A stretch of 9,928 bases of DNA from Elusimicrobiota bacterium (GTDB taxonomy: Bacteria > Elusimicrobiota > Endomicrobiia > Endomicrobiales > Endomicrobiaceae). The first letter of the stretch is position 1. The number at the start of each line of letters is the position of its first letter. The stretch lies in NCBI GenBank assembly GCA_031282945.1, contig JAITCX010000214.1, forward strand, positions 1 to 9,928, given 5' to 3'. Positions 1 to 7,439 of this stretch are shown in pieces. The position numbers and the translations under genes were made by a program. The notes under the pieces are model-generated. The model worked only from the letters and a program-made list of their open reading frames with translations, made no database searches and had not been told where the DNA came from.

Positions 1-572
1 AAAAATACAAAATGCAAATGCCCATTATATGTTTTCATAGTTGAATAAAAAGAACTTAAGACTTTTTTATTTCCAATGCTGGTTTTGGTATCTTTCATTG
101 CATCTAAATGATCTAAAATAGGTTTGTCGTATTCGTCTATCAAAATTACAACTTTCTGTTTATATTTTTCCTCTAATTTAATTATTAGCTCTGCAAATTG
201 TCCAGCGGCTGTATTTGACTTCAAATCAATTTTCTCACTAAAAGCGGATAGATTAACCCCATCAAAAAGCGTATTAATTAATATTTTAGACGTCAGCGCA
301 TCGCCTGACATATCCAATCTAATAACGGGATATTTTATTTGCCAATCCCATTTATCATAAATATAAAGCCCTTTAAATAATTCCTTCTCTCCCCTAAAAA
401 GCGCATCCAGCGTATCAAGTAAAAGCGATTTTCCAAACCTTCTAGGACGTGAAAGAAAAAAAGAATCCCCGCTTTCTGTAAGCTTTAATATCTGTTTTGT
501 TTTATCAATATAGAGATAATTCCCATCTCTAATTTTCTTAAAACTGGGGATGCCTGTCGGCAACTTTTTCAT
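1..572 (-). CDS. AAA-ATPase-like protein of the PD-(D/E)XK-linked family, N-terminal part (cut by window edge)
   Basis: The gene starts at ATG 572 and runs off the left edge after 190 codons, so the C-terminal part is missing because of the window and not because of a mutation. It opens with MKKLPTGIPSF followed by YIDKT (residues 21-25), the usual start of the large AAA-ATPase-like family (PF09820) whose members commonly carry a C-terminal PD-(D/E)XK nuclease-like domain (PF08011). The P-loop variant RPRRFGKS is at residues 42-49, and a Walker B-like VVILIDEYDKP at 141-151. A Shine-Dalgarno-like AAAGGA lies 7 nt before the ATG. Members are typically about 500-600 residues and often occur in many copies per genome in gut and anaerobic bacteria; their biological role is not settled. 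It lies on the same strand as the upstream unit but behind that unit's terminator, so it is probably transcribed separately. The family is clear from the motifs; the nuclease domain is inferred because it lies outside the window. Confidence 0.9.
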   Translation of the reverse strand, partial: MKKLPTGIPSFKKIRDGNYLYIDKTKQILKLTESGDSFFLSRPRRFGKSLLLDTLDALFRGEKELFKGLYIYDKWDWQIKYPVIRLDMSGDALTSKILINTLFDGVNLSAFSEKIDLKSNTAAGQFAELIIKLEEKYKQKVVILIDEYDKPILDHLDAMKDTKTSIGNKKVLSSFYSTMKTYNGHLHFVF

Positions 573-912
573 TTATCTATCCTTTTTACAATTTCTTTCA
601 AACACAGCAAAAATCCCTATTTATTTAGAAAAACCGCCAAGCAATAAATCATTTGCCATTTAAACAAATGCTTCAAATATAAAAATCCTAGTCTATATTT
701 TCTCATAGCTAACTCTTAAAAAATTATATGTATATATTATTTTACATTATTTATTCTTAAGAGATAAAAATTTCCTCTCTTAATCATTGGAATCTCTACA
801 AAGAACATAAAACAATAGATTAAAGCCTAAAAATACTGTCATCCTAGACAAACGACCCCTTAAAAATTCATCGTTTCCCAATTTATTTTATGGTTTTGGA
901 TTAGTTTTATCT

Positions 913-921
913 ATTCTACCA
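913..921 (-). promoter_or_regulatory. Possible extended -10 promoter element
   Basis: The minus strand reads TGGTAGAAT here, which fits an extended -10 (TGnTATAAT with one mismatch), immediately downstream of the terminator of the preceding unit. No good -35 was found. If real, transcription would begin near 906 and give the ATPase mRNA a leader of about 330 nt. In such AT-rich DNA a match like this can arise by chance. Confidence 0.22.
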
Positions 922-936
922 TTTTTAAGAATTCTT

Positions 937-974
937 TAAAAAAACAAAAAAGCAAATGGATTATCCATTTGCTT
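937..974 (-). terminator. Intrinsic terminator of the smc-DUF362-acyltransferase unit
   Basis: A perfect 11-bp stem (AAGCAAATGGA at 950-960 and TCCATTTGCTT at 964-974 on the plus strand) encloses a 3-nt loop. On the minus strand the hairpin is followed by a T-rich run (TTTTTGTTTTTTT, 949-937), as expected for a Rho-independent terminator. On the plus strand it is followed by A residues, so it acts only for minus-strand transcription. It lies about 90 nt after the acyltransferase stop codon. Confidence 0.85.
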
Positions 975-1061
975 AAAAAACATGCCTTAATTGAAAAACT
1001 CAAAAACCCGCCGATTATTTTCCAATAAATAAAATAATTTAAAAAAATAAAAGTTTATGGT

Positions 1062-1964
1062 TTATGTCCACCTCGCATGAGGTTTAGTTTTCCATTTTTT
1101 GTGAAACCACAGCCATTGTTCTGGATGTTGTCTAACAAACTTTTCAAGTCTTTGCGAATAAATTGTATTTATTGTTTTTATATCCGCCTCAATATCGCCC
1201 GTTTTTGGAAGCTCTATTTCCTCAATTTCAACTTCCATAATGCCATCTTTTGTATAAAATCCAAAAGCGCTAAACAATGGACATTTCTGTCGCAAAGCGA
1301 AAAGCGCCGCGCCTTTTGGCATAGAACAATCTCTGCCAAAAAAAGGCACAAAACAACCGTTTTTACTTTCATTTTGATCTGCCAAAATCGCAATAATTTC
1401 ATTGCGTTTTAAAGCTTTTAAAACCTGCCTAGCTGAAGACTGCCACAAATCGCGTGAAATAGTTTTATAATTTTCTCCAACTCTAATATCATTTAAAAGT
1501 CTGTCTATAAATGGATTTGATTGGCTTGCAATTATCACTGAAACAGGATATCTTTTTGACATAGAAATTGCCGTAAGCTCCCAATTTCCCAAATGCGCCG
1601 ACATAATAACAATGCCTTTGCCTTTTTTATGCGCTTGCAAAATTTTTTGTTCGTCAATTTTCATCATATCTTTAAGTTTCTCATTTGAAAAAGTTGGAAT
1701 AAAAGCAATTCCTATTATCATTCTGCCAATATTTTTATACATATTTTTTATTATTTGCAATATTTCTTTTTTACTTTTTTGAGGAAAAGATAAGGAGAGC
1801 GCCGAGATAACATAACGGCGTCTTATTGGAACCAAATAATATGCAATAACCGCAAATATTTGCGATATGTTCATTGCAAAAGACATTGGAAAAAGTTGAA
1901 TGAAAAATAAAACTACTTTTAAAAATAAAAATTCAATATGATTTTGGAAATTACTTCTTGCCAT
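1062..1964 (-). CDS. LpxL/HtrB-type lysophospholipid (lipid A) acyltransferase
   Basis: This 300-residue protein has the length and motifs of the LpxL/LpxM/HtrB family (PF03279). These inner-membrane enzymes transfer a secondary acyl chain, usually from acyl-ACP, onto a lipid A precursor. A hydrophobic N-terminal segment (about residues 12-47) suits membrane anchoring. The catalytic H-x4-E motif is HLGNWE (His124, Glu129). The family's ADQ (195-197), VPFFGR (206-211) and C-terminal PEQWLWFHKKWK (281-292) are present. A GAGGGG ribosome-binding site spans the end of the upstream DUF362 gene, 9 nt away, so the two are co-transcribed, and an intrinsic terminator follows. The substrate cannot be read from sequence: the same family includes mycobacterial mannoside acyltransferases and other lipid acyltransferases. 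A lipid A role implies an outer membrane and is the most likely reading. Confidence 0.92.
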   Translation of the reverse strand: MARSNFQNHIEFLFLKVVLFFIQLFPMSFAMNISQIFAVIAYYLVPIRRRYVISALSLSFPQKSKKEILQIIKNMYKNIGRMIIGIAFIPTFSNEKLKDMMKIDEQKILQAHKKGKGIVIMSAHLGNWELTAISMSKRYPVSVIIASQSNPFIDRLLNDIRVGENYKTISRDLWQSSARQVLKALKRNEIIAILADQNESKNGCFVPFFGRDCSMPKGAALFALRQKCPLFSAFGFYTKDGIMEVEIEEIELPKTGDIEADIKTINTIYSQRLEKFVRQHPEQWLWFHKKWKTKPHARWT

Positions 1965-1973
1965 TTTCGCCCC

Positions 1974-3125
1974 TCAATTTTTATTGTCTGCATTTATATC
2001 GTCTCGTAGAAAAAGTTTAGCAAGAAAACTTTTCTTAAACGTGATTGCATTATACGGACACATTTCATGACAACAAAAACAACTAATGCACCGTTTTTTA
2101 TCTACCTCTAAACAGTTATTTCTATTTACATAAATTGCCCGCACAGGACAAGTATTTCCGCAAATCATGCAGCGGCGGCAAATCCTATCATTTATCTCAG
2201 GCTTTATCCATAAAAATTTTCCCAAAAACTTAACAAGAAATTTAGGACATTTATCTAAAATTCTCGTCTTTGGAAATTTAAAATTATCAATTTTAATTTC
2301 ATTTGGCGCCGGCAAAATTTCAGCGCGCTGCACATCCCGCTTTTTAATATTTAGCTTTTTAAACAGAGAGTGCCGCGTAAAATCATATCCTAAAAGTCCA
2401 AGCAAGTAAGCGTCTTGTTCAGGCGTATTAGGGGAAGCGGAAATAAACCCGAGTTTTTTAACATTGCCGCCCGAAGGGCCGTTGCCATCCATCGCTAAAA
2501 CTGCATCAACTATTGTCAATCTAATTTTTGACGCCAAGAATTTATAAATATTTGCAAGCAGCGCAGAAAATTCATCTGTTTTTGAAGTGTGTTTATGATA
2601 TTCCACTTTTAGTAAACCGGGTATAGTCCCATACAAATTTTTAACGCCGCAAGTAAAAGACATCAGGGAATGCGTTTTTAATTTTGGTAAATTTATTATT
2701 CCATTGCAATCCAATACGGCATTAGAAAAAGTTACGCTTCTAATATTTTTGTCGCCAATGTCAACGCTTCTTGCCCCAACAGCTTCAAAACTCACAAGCT
2801 CAACATTTTCTTGCTCACAGACGTCGCGCATTCCTGTCTGACGCCACAAATTTTTCATATCTCGTAAATAACCGCCGGGACTATCCCCAACAATCGGGGT
2901 CGCTCCCGCTTTTTTAACCAAACGAATTGCCGCCCTGACAATTTCTGGATGCGTTGTTATAGCCTCTTCGGGAGAACGCGCCGCTAAAAGATTTGGCTTT
3001 AATAAAATTTTTTCTCCCGATTTTATAAAAGTAGAAATTGATCCCAACAATTCAATAGCCTGCTCAATTTTATCGTTAGCCTCATTGTAATCCTCACATT
3101 TTAATATGCTAATCTTTTTAGGCAT
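1974..3125 (-). CDS. DUF362 family protein with two 4Fe-4S ferredoxin motifs
   Basis: This 383-residue protein has an N-terminal DUF362 domain (about residues 5-260; PF04015) and a C-terminal bacterial ferredoxin-type domain. DUF362 landmarks are LLKPNLL (41-47), GDSPGG (80-85), LPKLKTH (146-152), GVKNLYG (160-166) and DGNGPSGG (213-220). The ferredoxin part has two complete CxxCxxCxxxCP motifs: Cys316/319/322/326 and Cys346/349/352/356, both followed by a hydrophobic residue in the usual way. Two 4Fe-4S clusters suggest an electron-transfer role in an anaerobe or microaerobe, but the reaction of DUF362 proteins is unknown. The gene starts 3 nt after the smc stop, with its AAGGAG Shine-Dalgarno inside the last smc codons, so translation is probably coupled. 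The acyltransferase follows after 9 nt. No signal peptide is visible, so a cytoplasmic location is likely. Confidence 0.93.
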   Translation of the reverse strand: MPKKISILKCEDYNEANDKIEQAIELLGSISTFIKSGEKILLKPNLLAARSPEEAITTHPEIVRAAIRLVKKAGATPIVGDSPGGYLRDMKNLWRQTGMRDVCEQENVELVSFEAVGARSVDIGDKNIRSVTFSNAVLDCNGIINLPKLKTHSLMSFTCGVKNLYGTIPGLLKVEYHKHTSKTDEFSALLANIYKFLASKIRLTIVDAVLAMDGNGPSGGNVKKLGFISASPNTPEQDAYLLGLLGYDFTRHSLFKKLNIKKRDVQRAEILPAPNEIKIDNFKFPKTRILDKCPKFLVKFLGKFLWIKPEINDRICRRCMICGNTCPVRAIYVNRNNCLEVDKKRCISCFCCHEMCPYNAITFKKSFLAKLFLRDDINADNKN

Positions 3126-3128
3126 ATT

Positions 3129-6100
3129 TTACTCCTTAGTTACCTTGTTTAAGTTTACTGAAATTATTTTTGAAATACCTTGTTGTTCCATTGTAACGCC
3201 GTACAAAACATCCGCTATTTCCATAGTCCTTTTATTGTGGGTGACAACAAGAAACTGCGTATCTTTTACAAACTCTTTTATCATTTGATTATAACGCCCA
3301 ATATTGGCATCGTCTAATGGAGCGTCAACCTCGTCTAAAATGCAAAATGGAGAAGCTTTCACCATAAAAAATGCAAACAATAGCGCCACAGCGGTTAAAG
3401 CTTTTTCCCCGCCTGAATAAAGGGAAATATTCTGCAGTTTTTTTCCGGGAGGTTGGGCAAAAATATCTATGCCGCTTTCCAAGAGATTATTTTCATCTGT
3501 CAATTTTAAATCGGCTTGGCCGCCGTTAAAAAGTTTGCTGTAGAGCGCTTGAAAATTTTCTCTCACCTTATCAAAAGTTTTCTTAAAATTTTCTATCGTG
3601 GAATCATTTATCTTTTTTATAACTTCCGTCAAATCCCCTTTTGCTTTAATGAGATCTTTTTGCTGATCTAATAAAAAGTCATAGCGCTGCTGGAGATTGT
3701 CATACTCCTCAGGAGCCGCATGATTTATAGGTCCAAGAGCTTCCATACGCCTTTTTATTTTTGCAATTTCATCGGCATTAGCCTCCGCATTGCCAAACTC
3801 TTTTTTAACTTCCTCAAAACTTTTACCGCAAGTCTCCTCTAATTTTTGCAGGAGATTTCCTTTTTGATACTCAAAGTTTTTTAAGTCCACTTGCAAAGTA
3901 TTTATTTCTTCATTTAGATCTTCAACTTTTTTCTTTAAACCAATAAGCGTTTCATTTTTCTTATCAATTTCCGTCTGCGTCTGTTCTCTCTTATCCAAAC
4001 AAAATCTTATCAATTCCTCTTTAATGGCTTTTTGCTCATGCAGATTTGTAATGGTTTGGCCGTACTCTTGTTGGGAAGTTTCCAGCTCAGAAATTTTTTG
4101 CAAATTTTGAGCGGATAAATTTAGCGCATAATCAATTTGATTTTTTAAAGTATCTAAATTTTGATTGATATATTGGCGTCCCTTTTGTTTATTTTCCAAC
4201 TGCGCTGATTTTTTATCATAATTACTTCTTGCCTCCATAAGCGCATTGGAAGTCTCCTGCTCGTTTTGTCTTAAAGATGAGATTTGCTCATCTAATTCTT
4301 TTTCTTTATTAGAGGAGGCATCGTCTATATCCGACAAATTTGCAATTTCAATATCTATTTGAGAAATTTTTTCATTTAATAAAAGCGCCTCCGCCTGACC
4401 GTCCGCTATTTGCTTATTATATTTTTCTATTTCTTGGCTAGAGCCTATTATCTCGCTCTTTTTTTCCTCTATTTGACTTTTCTTACTTTCAATTTGCGTT
4501 GAAATTTTCATGCACTCAAGTTCCAAATTGCTTTTTTCTACTTTCAAATCTGTAAGCTTTTTAGCGGCCGCATCTTGAGCGCTTTGGCGGTTTAAAATAT
4601 CTAAATTTATTTTTTCATTTTCTTGATTGAGGCGTTTAATTTGCTCCTCTATTAGAACAGGCTTTTCTAAAGACATTTTAGCGCCGCCTGAAACTATCGG
4701 TCCATTATAAACTTTTCCGTCTGTTGCAATTGAGGCGCCGCAAATAAAATTTACTATGCGCTCATTTTGAACATTGAAACTCAAGAAGTTTATCAATTGC
4801 GCCGCATTTGAGGAAAGCTCAAACTTATTTTGAGGCGTAACGGCGGGCAATTTATCCTCTATAATAAAAGATAAACGAGATAAATTATTGTCTTGTAAAT
4901 ACTCTATAGCTTTTTGAGCTTGAGTCAAATCTTTACAAATTAAATAATCCAATTTTTCACCTAAAGCGCTTGCCACAATTTCTTCATTTGCAGGATCTTT
5001 TACATCTATTAAACTACTCACAGGTCCGCGCGCTAAACCTAAATTTAAAAGCGATTTAATTGCACGCCTTATTGGGTTTTGTTTGTCAAATTCTTTTATG
5101 GTTTCAATTCTGGAATTGTTTGAGGAAAGCAAATTGTTTAAACTTAAAATTTCCTTTTCTGTATTTTCTAGTGAAGATTCTACATCTCTAATTTCTGCCG
5201 CCAAGCGCTCCATTTTTTGATTATTGTCAGTCAACGAATTTTGGGATTGCTCTATCTCCAAAGAAATTTGTTCTATCTCAGAATTTATAGGCGCAATGTC
5301 GTTTTGCAATTTCTCAAGCATTCTGGCAAGAGATGCATTTTCTATGTCCAGCTCCGTTTTAGTCTGCAAGATTTGAGTTTTCTCATTTAACTGATTTTCT
5401 TTATCGGATTCAAGCCCCGCCGCCGCTAAACGCACCTGTGAAATCTCGCTTGTAAGTTTATCTAATTTTGTTTTTATATCCTCGTGTTCTTTTTGTTTTG
5501 CCTCATAAGAATTTTTTAAAGTTTCAACTTCATTTACAATACTTCCGTCATCTGCGCCGAGCGTCGCAAGCTCGCCTTCAAATTCCTCAACTTTTTCTCT
5601 ATTTGCCTCAAGCTCCGCCGCAAGCCTTTCTTGATCAGCCTCCAACTCTTGCTGGCGGGAACTTGCAGTTTGATTGTCATTGTCGGCAATGCTAATTTGC
5701 GCATTGATATCGCTTAACTCAGTGTTTAAAGAAATATATTCTGTATTTTGATCATCTTGAATAAGACGCAAATTAGAAATTTCTGTTTCTATTTCAATAG
5801 AAGTCGTATTTGATATTTCATACTCTTGCATTTTAGGATTGAGCGCTTGAGAAATTTTTTCTATTTCGCCCATGCCATAATCTATTTGCGCAATTAAATC
5901 CACCGTCTCATATTTTTTGAGTTCGTCTTGATATTTTTTATATTGTTTAGCTTTTTTAGCTTGTTGATCCAAAGCGTCAATTTGCTGTTTATGAATTAAA
6001 AGCGCATCCGAAAGCCGCCCCATATCCGCTTCAACTTTTGCAAGGCGCTTTAGCGTTTCCTCTCGCCGCGTTTTATATTTTGCAACGCCGGCCGCCTCCT

Positions 6101-6584
6101 CAAAAAGCAAACGTCTGTCCTCGGGTTTTGCAGTAATTAAAAAATCCACTTTGCCCTGTTCAATTATTGAATACCCTTCCGCTCCAATGCCGGTGTCTAA
6201 AAAGGTATCCTTTATATCTTTTAATCTGCAGGGACTTTTATTTATAAAATATTGGCTTTCTCCATCTTTAAAAACGCGCCGCGTTATAATTACTTCAGAA
6301 AAAGCTACAGGCAAAACATTATTTGTATTGTCAAAAGTTAAGGACACTTCGGCCATGCCTGTTGCAATTCTTTTTTGCGCTCCGCCAAAAATCACGTCGG
6401 TCATTTTAGGACTCCGCATTGCGCGAGCGCGTTGTTCTCCTAAACACCATCTTATAGCGTCTGCAATATTGGATTTGCCACAGCCGTTTGGACCTATAAT
6501 TCCTGTAATGCCTTTCTCAAAATCCAAAACAGTTTTGTCGGCAAAAGATTTGAAACCAACTATCTCAATTTTTTTTAAATACAT
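3129..6584 (-). CDS. smc: Chromosome segregation/condensation ATPase Smc
   Basis: This 1151-residue protein is a full-length bacterial Smc, the ATPase subunit of the Smc-ScpAB complex that organises and helps segregate the chromosome. Domain order is canonical. The N-terminal ATPase half has Walker A GPNGCGKSN (31-39), an R-loop-like region around MRSPKMTDVIFGG (56-68) and a Q-loop IIEQGKVD (140-147). A long coiled coil follows, then the hinge (about 515-640, with NGPIVSGGAKM near its end), a second coiled coil, and the C-terminal ATPase half with the ABC signature SGGEKAL (1057-1063), Walker B FCILDEVDAPLDD and a D-loop. The residue before SGGEK is Tyr where Leu is common. The start at 6584 is supported by an AAAGGGA ribosome-binding site and by MYLKKIEIVGFKSF, the family's standard N-terminus. 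It heads a unit with the DUF362 and acyltransferase genes. ScpA, ScpB and FtsY, frequent neighbours in other bacteria, are not in the window. Confidence 0.99.
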   Translation of the reverse strand: MYLKKIEIVGFKSFADKTVLDFEKGITGIIGPNGCGKSNIADAIRWCLGEQRARAMRSPKMTDVIFGGAQKRIATGMAEVSLTFDNTNNVLPVAFSEVIITRRVFKDGESQYFINKSPCRLKDIKDTFLDTGIGAEGYSIIEQGKVDFLITAKPEDRRLLFEEAAGVAKYKTRREETLKRLAKVEADMGRLSDALLIHKQQIDALDQQAKKAKQYKKYQDELKKYETVDLIAQIDYGMGEIEKISQALNPKMQEYEISNTTSIEIETEISNLRLIQDDQNTEYISLNTELSDINAQISIADNDNQTASSRQQELEADQERLAAELEANREKVEEFEGELATLGADDGSIVNEVETLKNSYEAKQKEHEDIKTKLDKLTSEISQVRLAAAGLESDKENQLNEKTQILQTKTELDIENASLARMLEKLQNDIAPINSEIEQISLEIEQSQNSLTDNNQKMERLAAEIRDVESSLENTEKEILSLNNLLSSNNSRIETIKEFDKQNPIRRAIKSLLNLGLARGPVSSLIDVKDPANEEIVASALGEKLDYLICKDLTQAQKAIEYLQDNNLSRLSFIIEDKLPAVTPQNKFELSSNAAQLINFLSFNVQNERIVNFICGASIATDGKVYNGPIVSGGAKMSLEKPVLIEEQIKRLNQENEKINLDILNRQSAQDAAAKKLTDLKVEKSNLELECMKISTQIESKKSQIEEKKSEIIGSSQEIEKYNKQIADGQAEALLLNEKISQIDIEIANLSDIDDASSNKEKELDEQISSLRQNEQETSNALMEARSNYDKKSAQLENKQKGRQYINQNLDTLKNQIDYALNLSAQNLQKISELETSQQEYGQTITNLHEQKAIKEELIRFCLDKREQTQTEIDKKNETLIGLKKKVEDLNEEINTLQVDLKNFEYQKGNLLQKLEETCGKSFEEVKKEFGNAEANADEIAKIKRRMEALGPINHAAPEEYDNLQQRYDFLLDQQKDLIKAKGDLTEVIKKINDSTIENFKKTFDKVRENFQALYSKLFNGGQADLKLTDENNLLESGIDIFAQPPGKKLQNISLYSGGEKALTAVALLFAFFMVKASPFCILDEVDAPLDDANIGRYNQMIKEFVKDTQFLVVTHNKRTMEIADVLYGVTMEQQGISKIISVNLNKVTKE

Positions 6585-6610
6585 TTATTGTCCCTTTCAA
6601 TATTGTCTCA

Positions 6611-6649
6611 TATAAACAAAAGCCGCGCTCTGATAAACAAAGCGAGGCT
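6611..6649 (-). terminator. Imperfect terminator-like hairpin just upstream of smc
   Basis: On the minus strand AGCCTCGCT and AGCGCGGCT form a 9-position stem (eight pairs, one mismatch) with an 11-nt loop, followed by a U-rich tail TTTTGTTTAT. It lies 27 nt after the stop of the 65-residue gene and its tail ends 26 nt before the smc start codon. It probably ends or reduces transcription of the upstream lipid module. Because there is so little room before smc, it may act as a partial terminator or attenuator. Confidence 0.55.
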
Positions 6650-6652
6650 GTA

Positions 6653-6680
6653 TTTATAAAAATAAAACTATAAAAATTAA
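6653..6680 (-). promoter_or_regulatory. Weak candidate promoter for smc
   Basis: On the minus strand a -35-like TTAATT (6680-6675) and a -10-like TATAAA (6658-6653) are separated by 16 nt. The -35 overlaps the stop codon of the 65-residue gene. The predicted start, near 6646, falls inside the terminator-like hairpin, leaving an smc leader of roughly 60 nt. The local sequence is very AT-rich, so the match may be fortuitous. Confidence 0.25.
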
Positions 6681-6874
6681 TATTCCTCAGGCGATAGGCC
6701 TTCATAGGATTGTCTAAGACGCAAACAAGGCTCTACTTCTTTTTGCGCGTTTGAGCGGGCAACGCTTACAATAACAAAAAGAGAATAGGCAAAGCAGGCA
6801 AAAACAAACGCTTTGCCTATTGAGCTAAAAATCTCATCGGTAGATGGAGAATTTTTGTTTAACATACTTTGCAT
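6677..6874 (-). CDS. Small single-pass membrane protein, unknown function
   Basis: This 65-residue protein is not recognised. One hydrophobic segment (about residues 18-40, from IGKAFVFACFAYSLF onward) predicts a single transmembrane helix, with a polar N-terminus and a charged C-terminal tail ending SPEEY. There is no clear signal-peptidase site or lipobox. The gene overlaps the end of the 188-residue gene. The ATG at 6874 gives a 16-nt overlap, while an alternative ATG at 6865 (Met4) leaves only the last few bases of overlap. Neither has a strong Shine-Dalgarno, so translational coupling to the upstream gene is likely. A terminator-like hairpin follows, which makes this the last gene of the lipid module. 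The overlap, the membrane segment and the flanking hairpin support a real gene, but no homologue can be named. Confidence 0.62.
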   Translation of the reverse strand: MQSMLNKNSPSTDEIFSSIGKAFVFACFAYSLFVIVSVARSNAQKEVEPCLRLRQSYEGLSPEEY

Positions 6875-7425
6875 GTTCTTTCTGTAACAAGAACTACTTT
6901 ATTGTTGTCTACGCTTATAAGGCGCGCAGAAATTTTATATGTTCCCGGTTTAAAATAACCCCAATCAAACCACCAATATCCCGCGCCAAATCTGCATGGA
7001 TTCCACTCGCCGTCATTAAAAGAAATTTCCACATATCCATTTTTTGAAGCGCCGACTCTTATCGCATAATGCAAACCGACAATAGAATCATTTTCCATAG
7101 GAAAATCAATGGATAAAAATGCATCGCCCTTAGCGGCATATCCCTTTTTCCCAACAATGTTTTCTTGGCTGATTTCCTTAACTAAATTTGTAGCCTTTTT
7201 TGCTATTTCCTGCACTTGTTTTATGGTCTCTGGAAATCCCGATTTAATAGCGCCGGCAATAACGTCAATCGTCTGTTTGGCTTTATTAATTTCTTTAGAT
7301 TCCTTAGCTTTAACAACTTCCTTAGGCTCGACCTTTTTAGATTTTCCAACTTTAACCTTAGATTTTACATCCGCTTTTTTAGCAGCGGCCTTTGAACTAT
7401 TATTTTTTTTCTTTTTTACAGCCAT
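6859..7425 (-). CDS. Two-part protein: Lys/Ala-rich basic tail plus aromatic-rich beta-type domain, unknown function
   Basis: This 188-residue protein has no recognised function. Residues 1-50 are a low-complexity Lys/Ala/Val/Ser tail (starting MAVKKKKNNSSKAAAKK) that resembles histone H1-like or nucleic-acid- or membrane-binding basic tails. Residues 51-85 look like an amphipathic helix. Residues about 95-188 alternate hydrophobic and polar residues as in a beta sandwich, with a striking aromatic cluster (GEWNPCRFGAGYWWFDWGYF) and GTYKISARLISVD. This pattern recalls Ig-like/E-set or carbohydrate-binding domains, but that is inference only. Three cysteines (in WNPCRF and the terminal TCKVC) could pair or bind metal. 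There is no signal peptide, so the basic tail should lie in the cytoplasm. A strong GGAGGAAT site precedes ATG 7425, 14 nt after the acyltransferase-like gene, so it belongs to the same operon. Confidence 0.88.
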   Translation of the reverse strand: MAVKKKKNNSSKAAAKKADVKSKVKVGKSKKVEPKEVVKAKESKEINKAKQTIDVIAGAIKSGFPETIKQVQEIAKKATNLVKEISQENIVGKKGYAAKGDAFLSIDFPMENDSIVGLHYAIRVGASKNGYVEISFNDGEWNPCRFGAGYWWFDWGYFKPGTYKISARLISVDNNKVVLVTERTCKVC

Positions 7426-7439
7426 TTTATTCCTCCATT

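Larger units (their letters stand above)
573..1061. other. AT-rich intergenic region without a convincing gene
   Basis: This stretch of about 490 bases separates the acyltransferase stop from the ATPase start. Its right part holds the intrinsic terminator of the upstream unit (937-974). The rest is extremely AT-rich, with no tRNA-like fold, long repeat or convincing ORF. A short inverted repeat (CATTTG at 650-655, CAAATG at 665-670) and a distant one (CTCTTAA at 713-719, TTAAGAG at 757-763) are present but have no adjoining U-tract. The promoter of the ATPase gene must lie here if that gene is expressed independently. Many AT-rich hexamers resemble -10 boxes, so no single site can be chosen with confidence. 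Confidence 0.7.

Noticed and set aside
124..360. A 78-codon plus-strand frame at the left end
   Set aside because: It is antisense to the AAA-ATPase-like gene, whose P-loop and Walker B motifs are intact on the minus strand.
650..670. A short inverted repeat (CATTTG/CAAATG) as a second terminator
   Set aside because: The stem is only 6 bp with a 9-nt loop, and no U-tract follows on either strand.
780..842. A 20-residue hydrophobic minus-strand frame starting MTVFLGFN in the intergenic region
   Set aside because: It has no properly spaced ribosome-binding site and could easily arise by chance in such AT-rich DNA.
1077..1412. A plus-strand frame opposite the LpxL-like gene
   Set aside because: It is a shadow of the acyltransferase's conserved C-terminal half, with no start signal or family resemblance.
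6151..6615. A 154-codon plus-strand frame opposite the start of smc
   Set aside because: It is antisense to the conserved Smc Walker A and Q-loop region, which fully explains the sequence, and it has no ribosome-binding site or recognisable motif.
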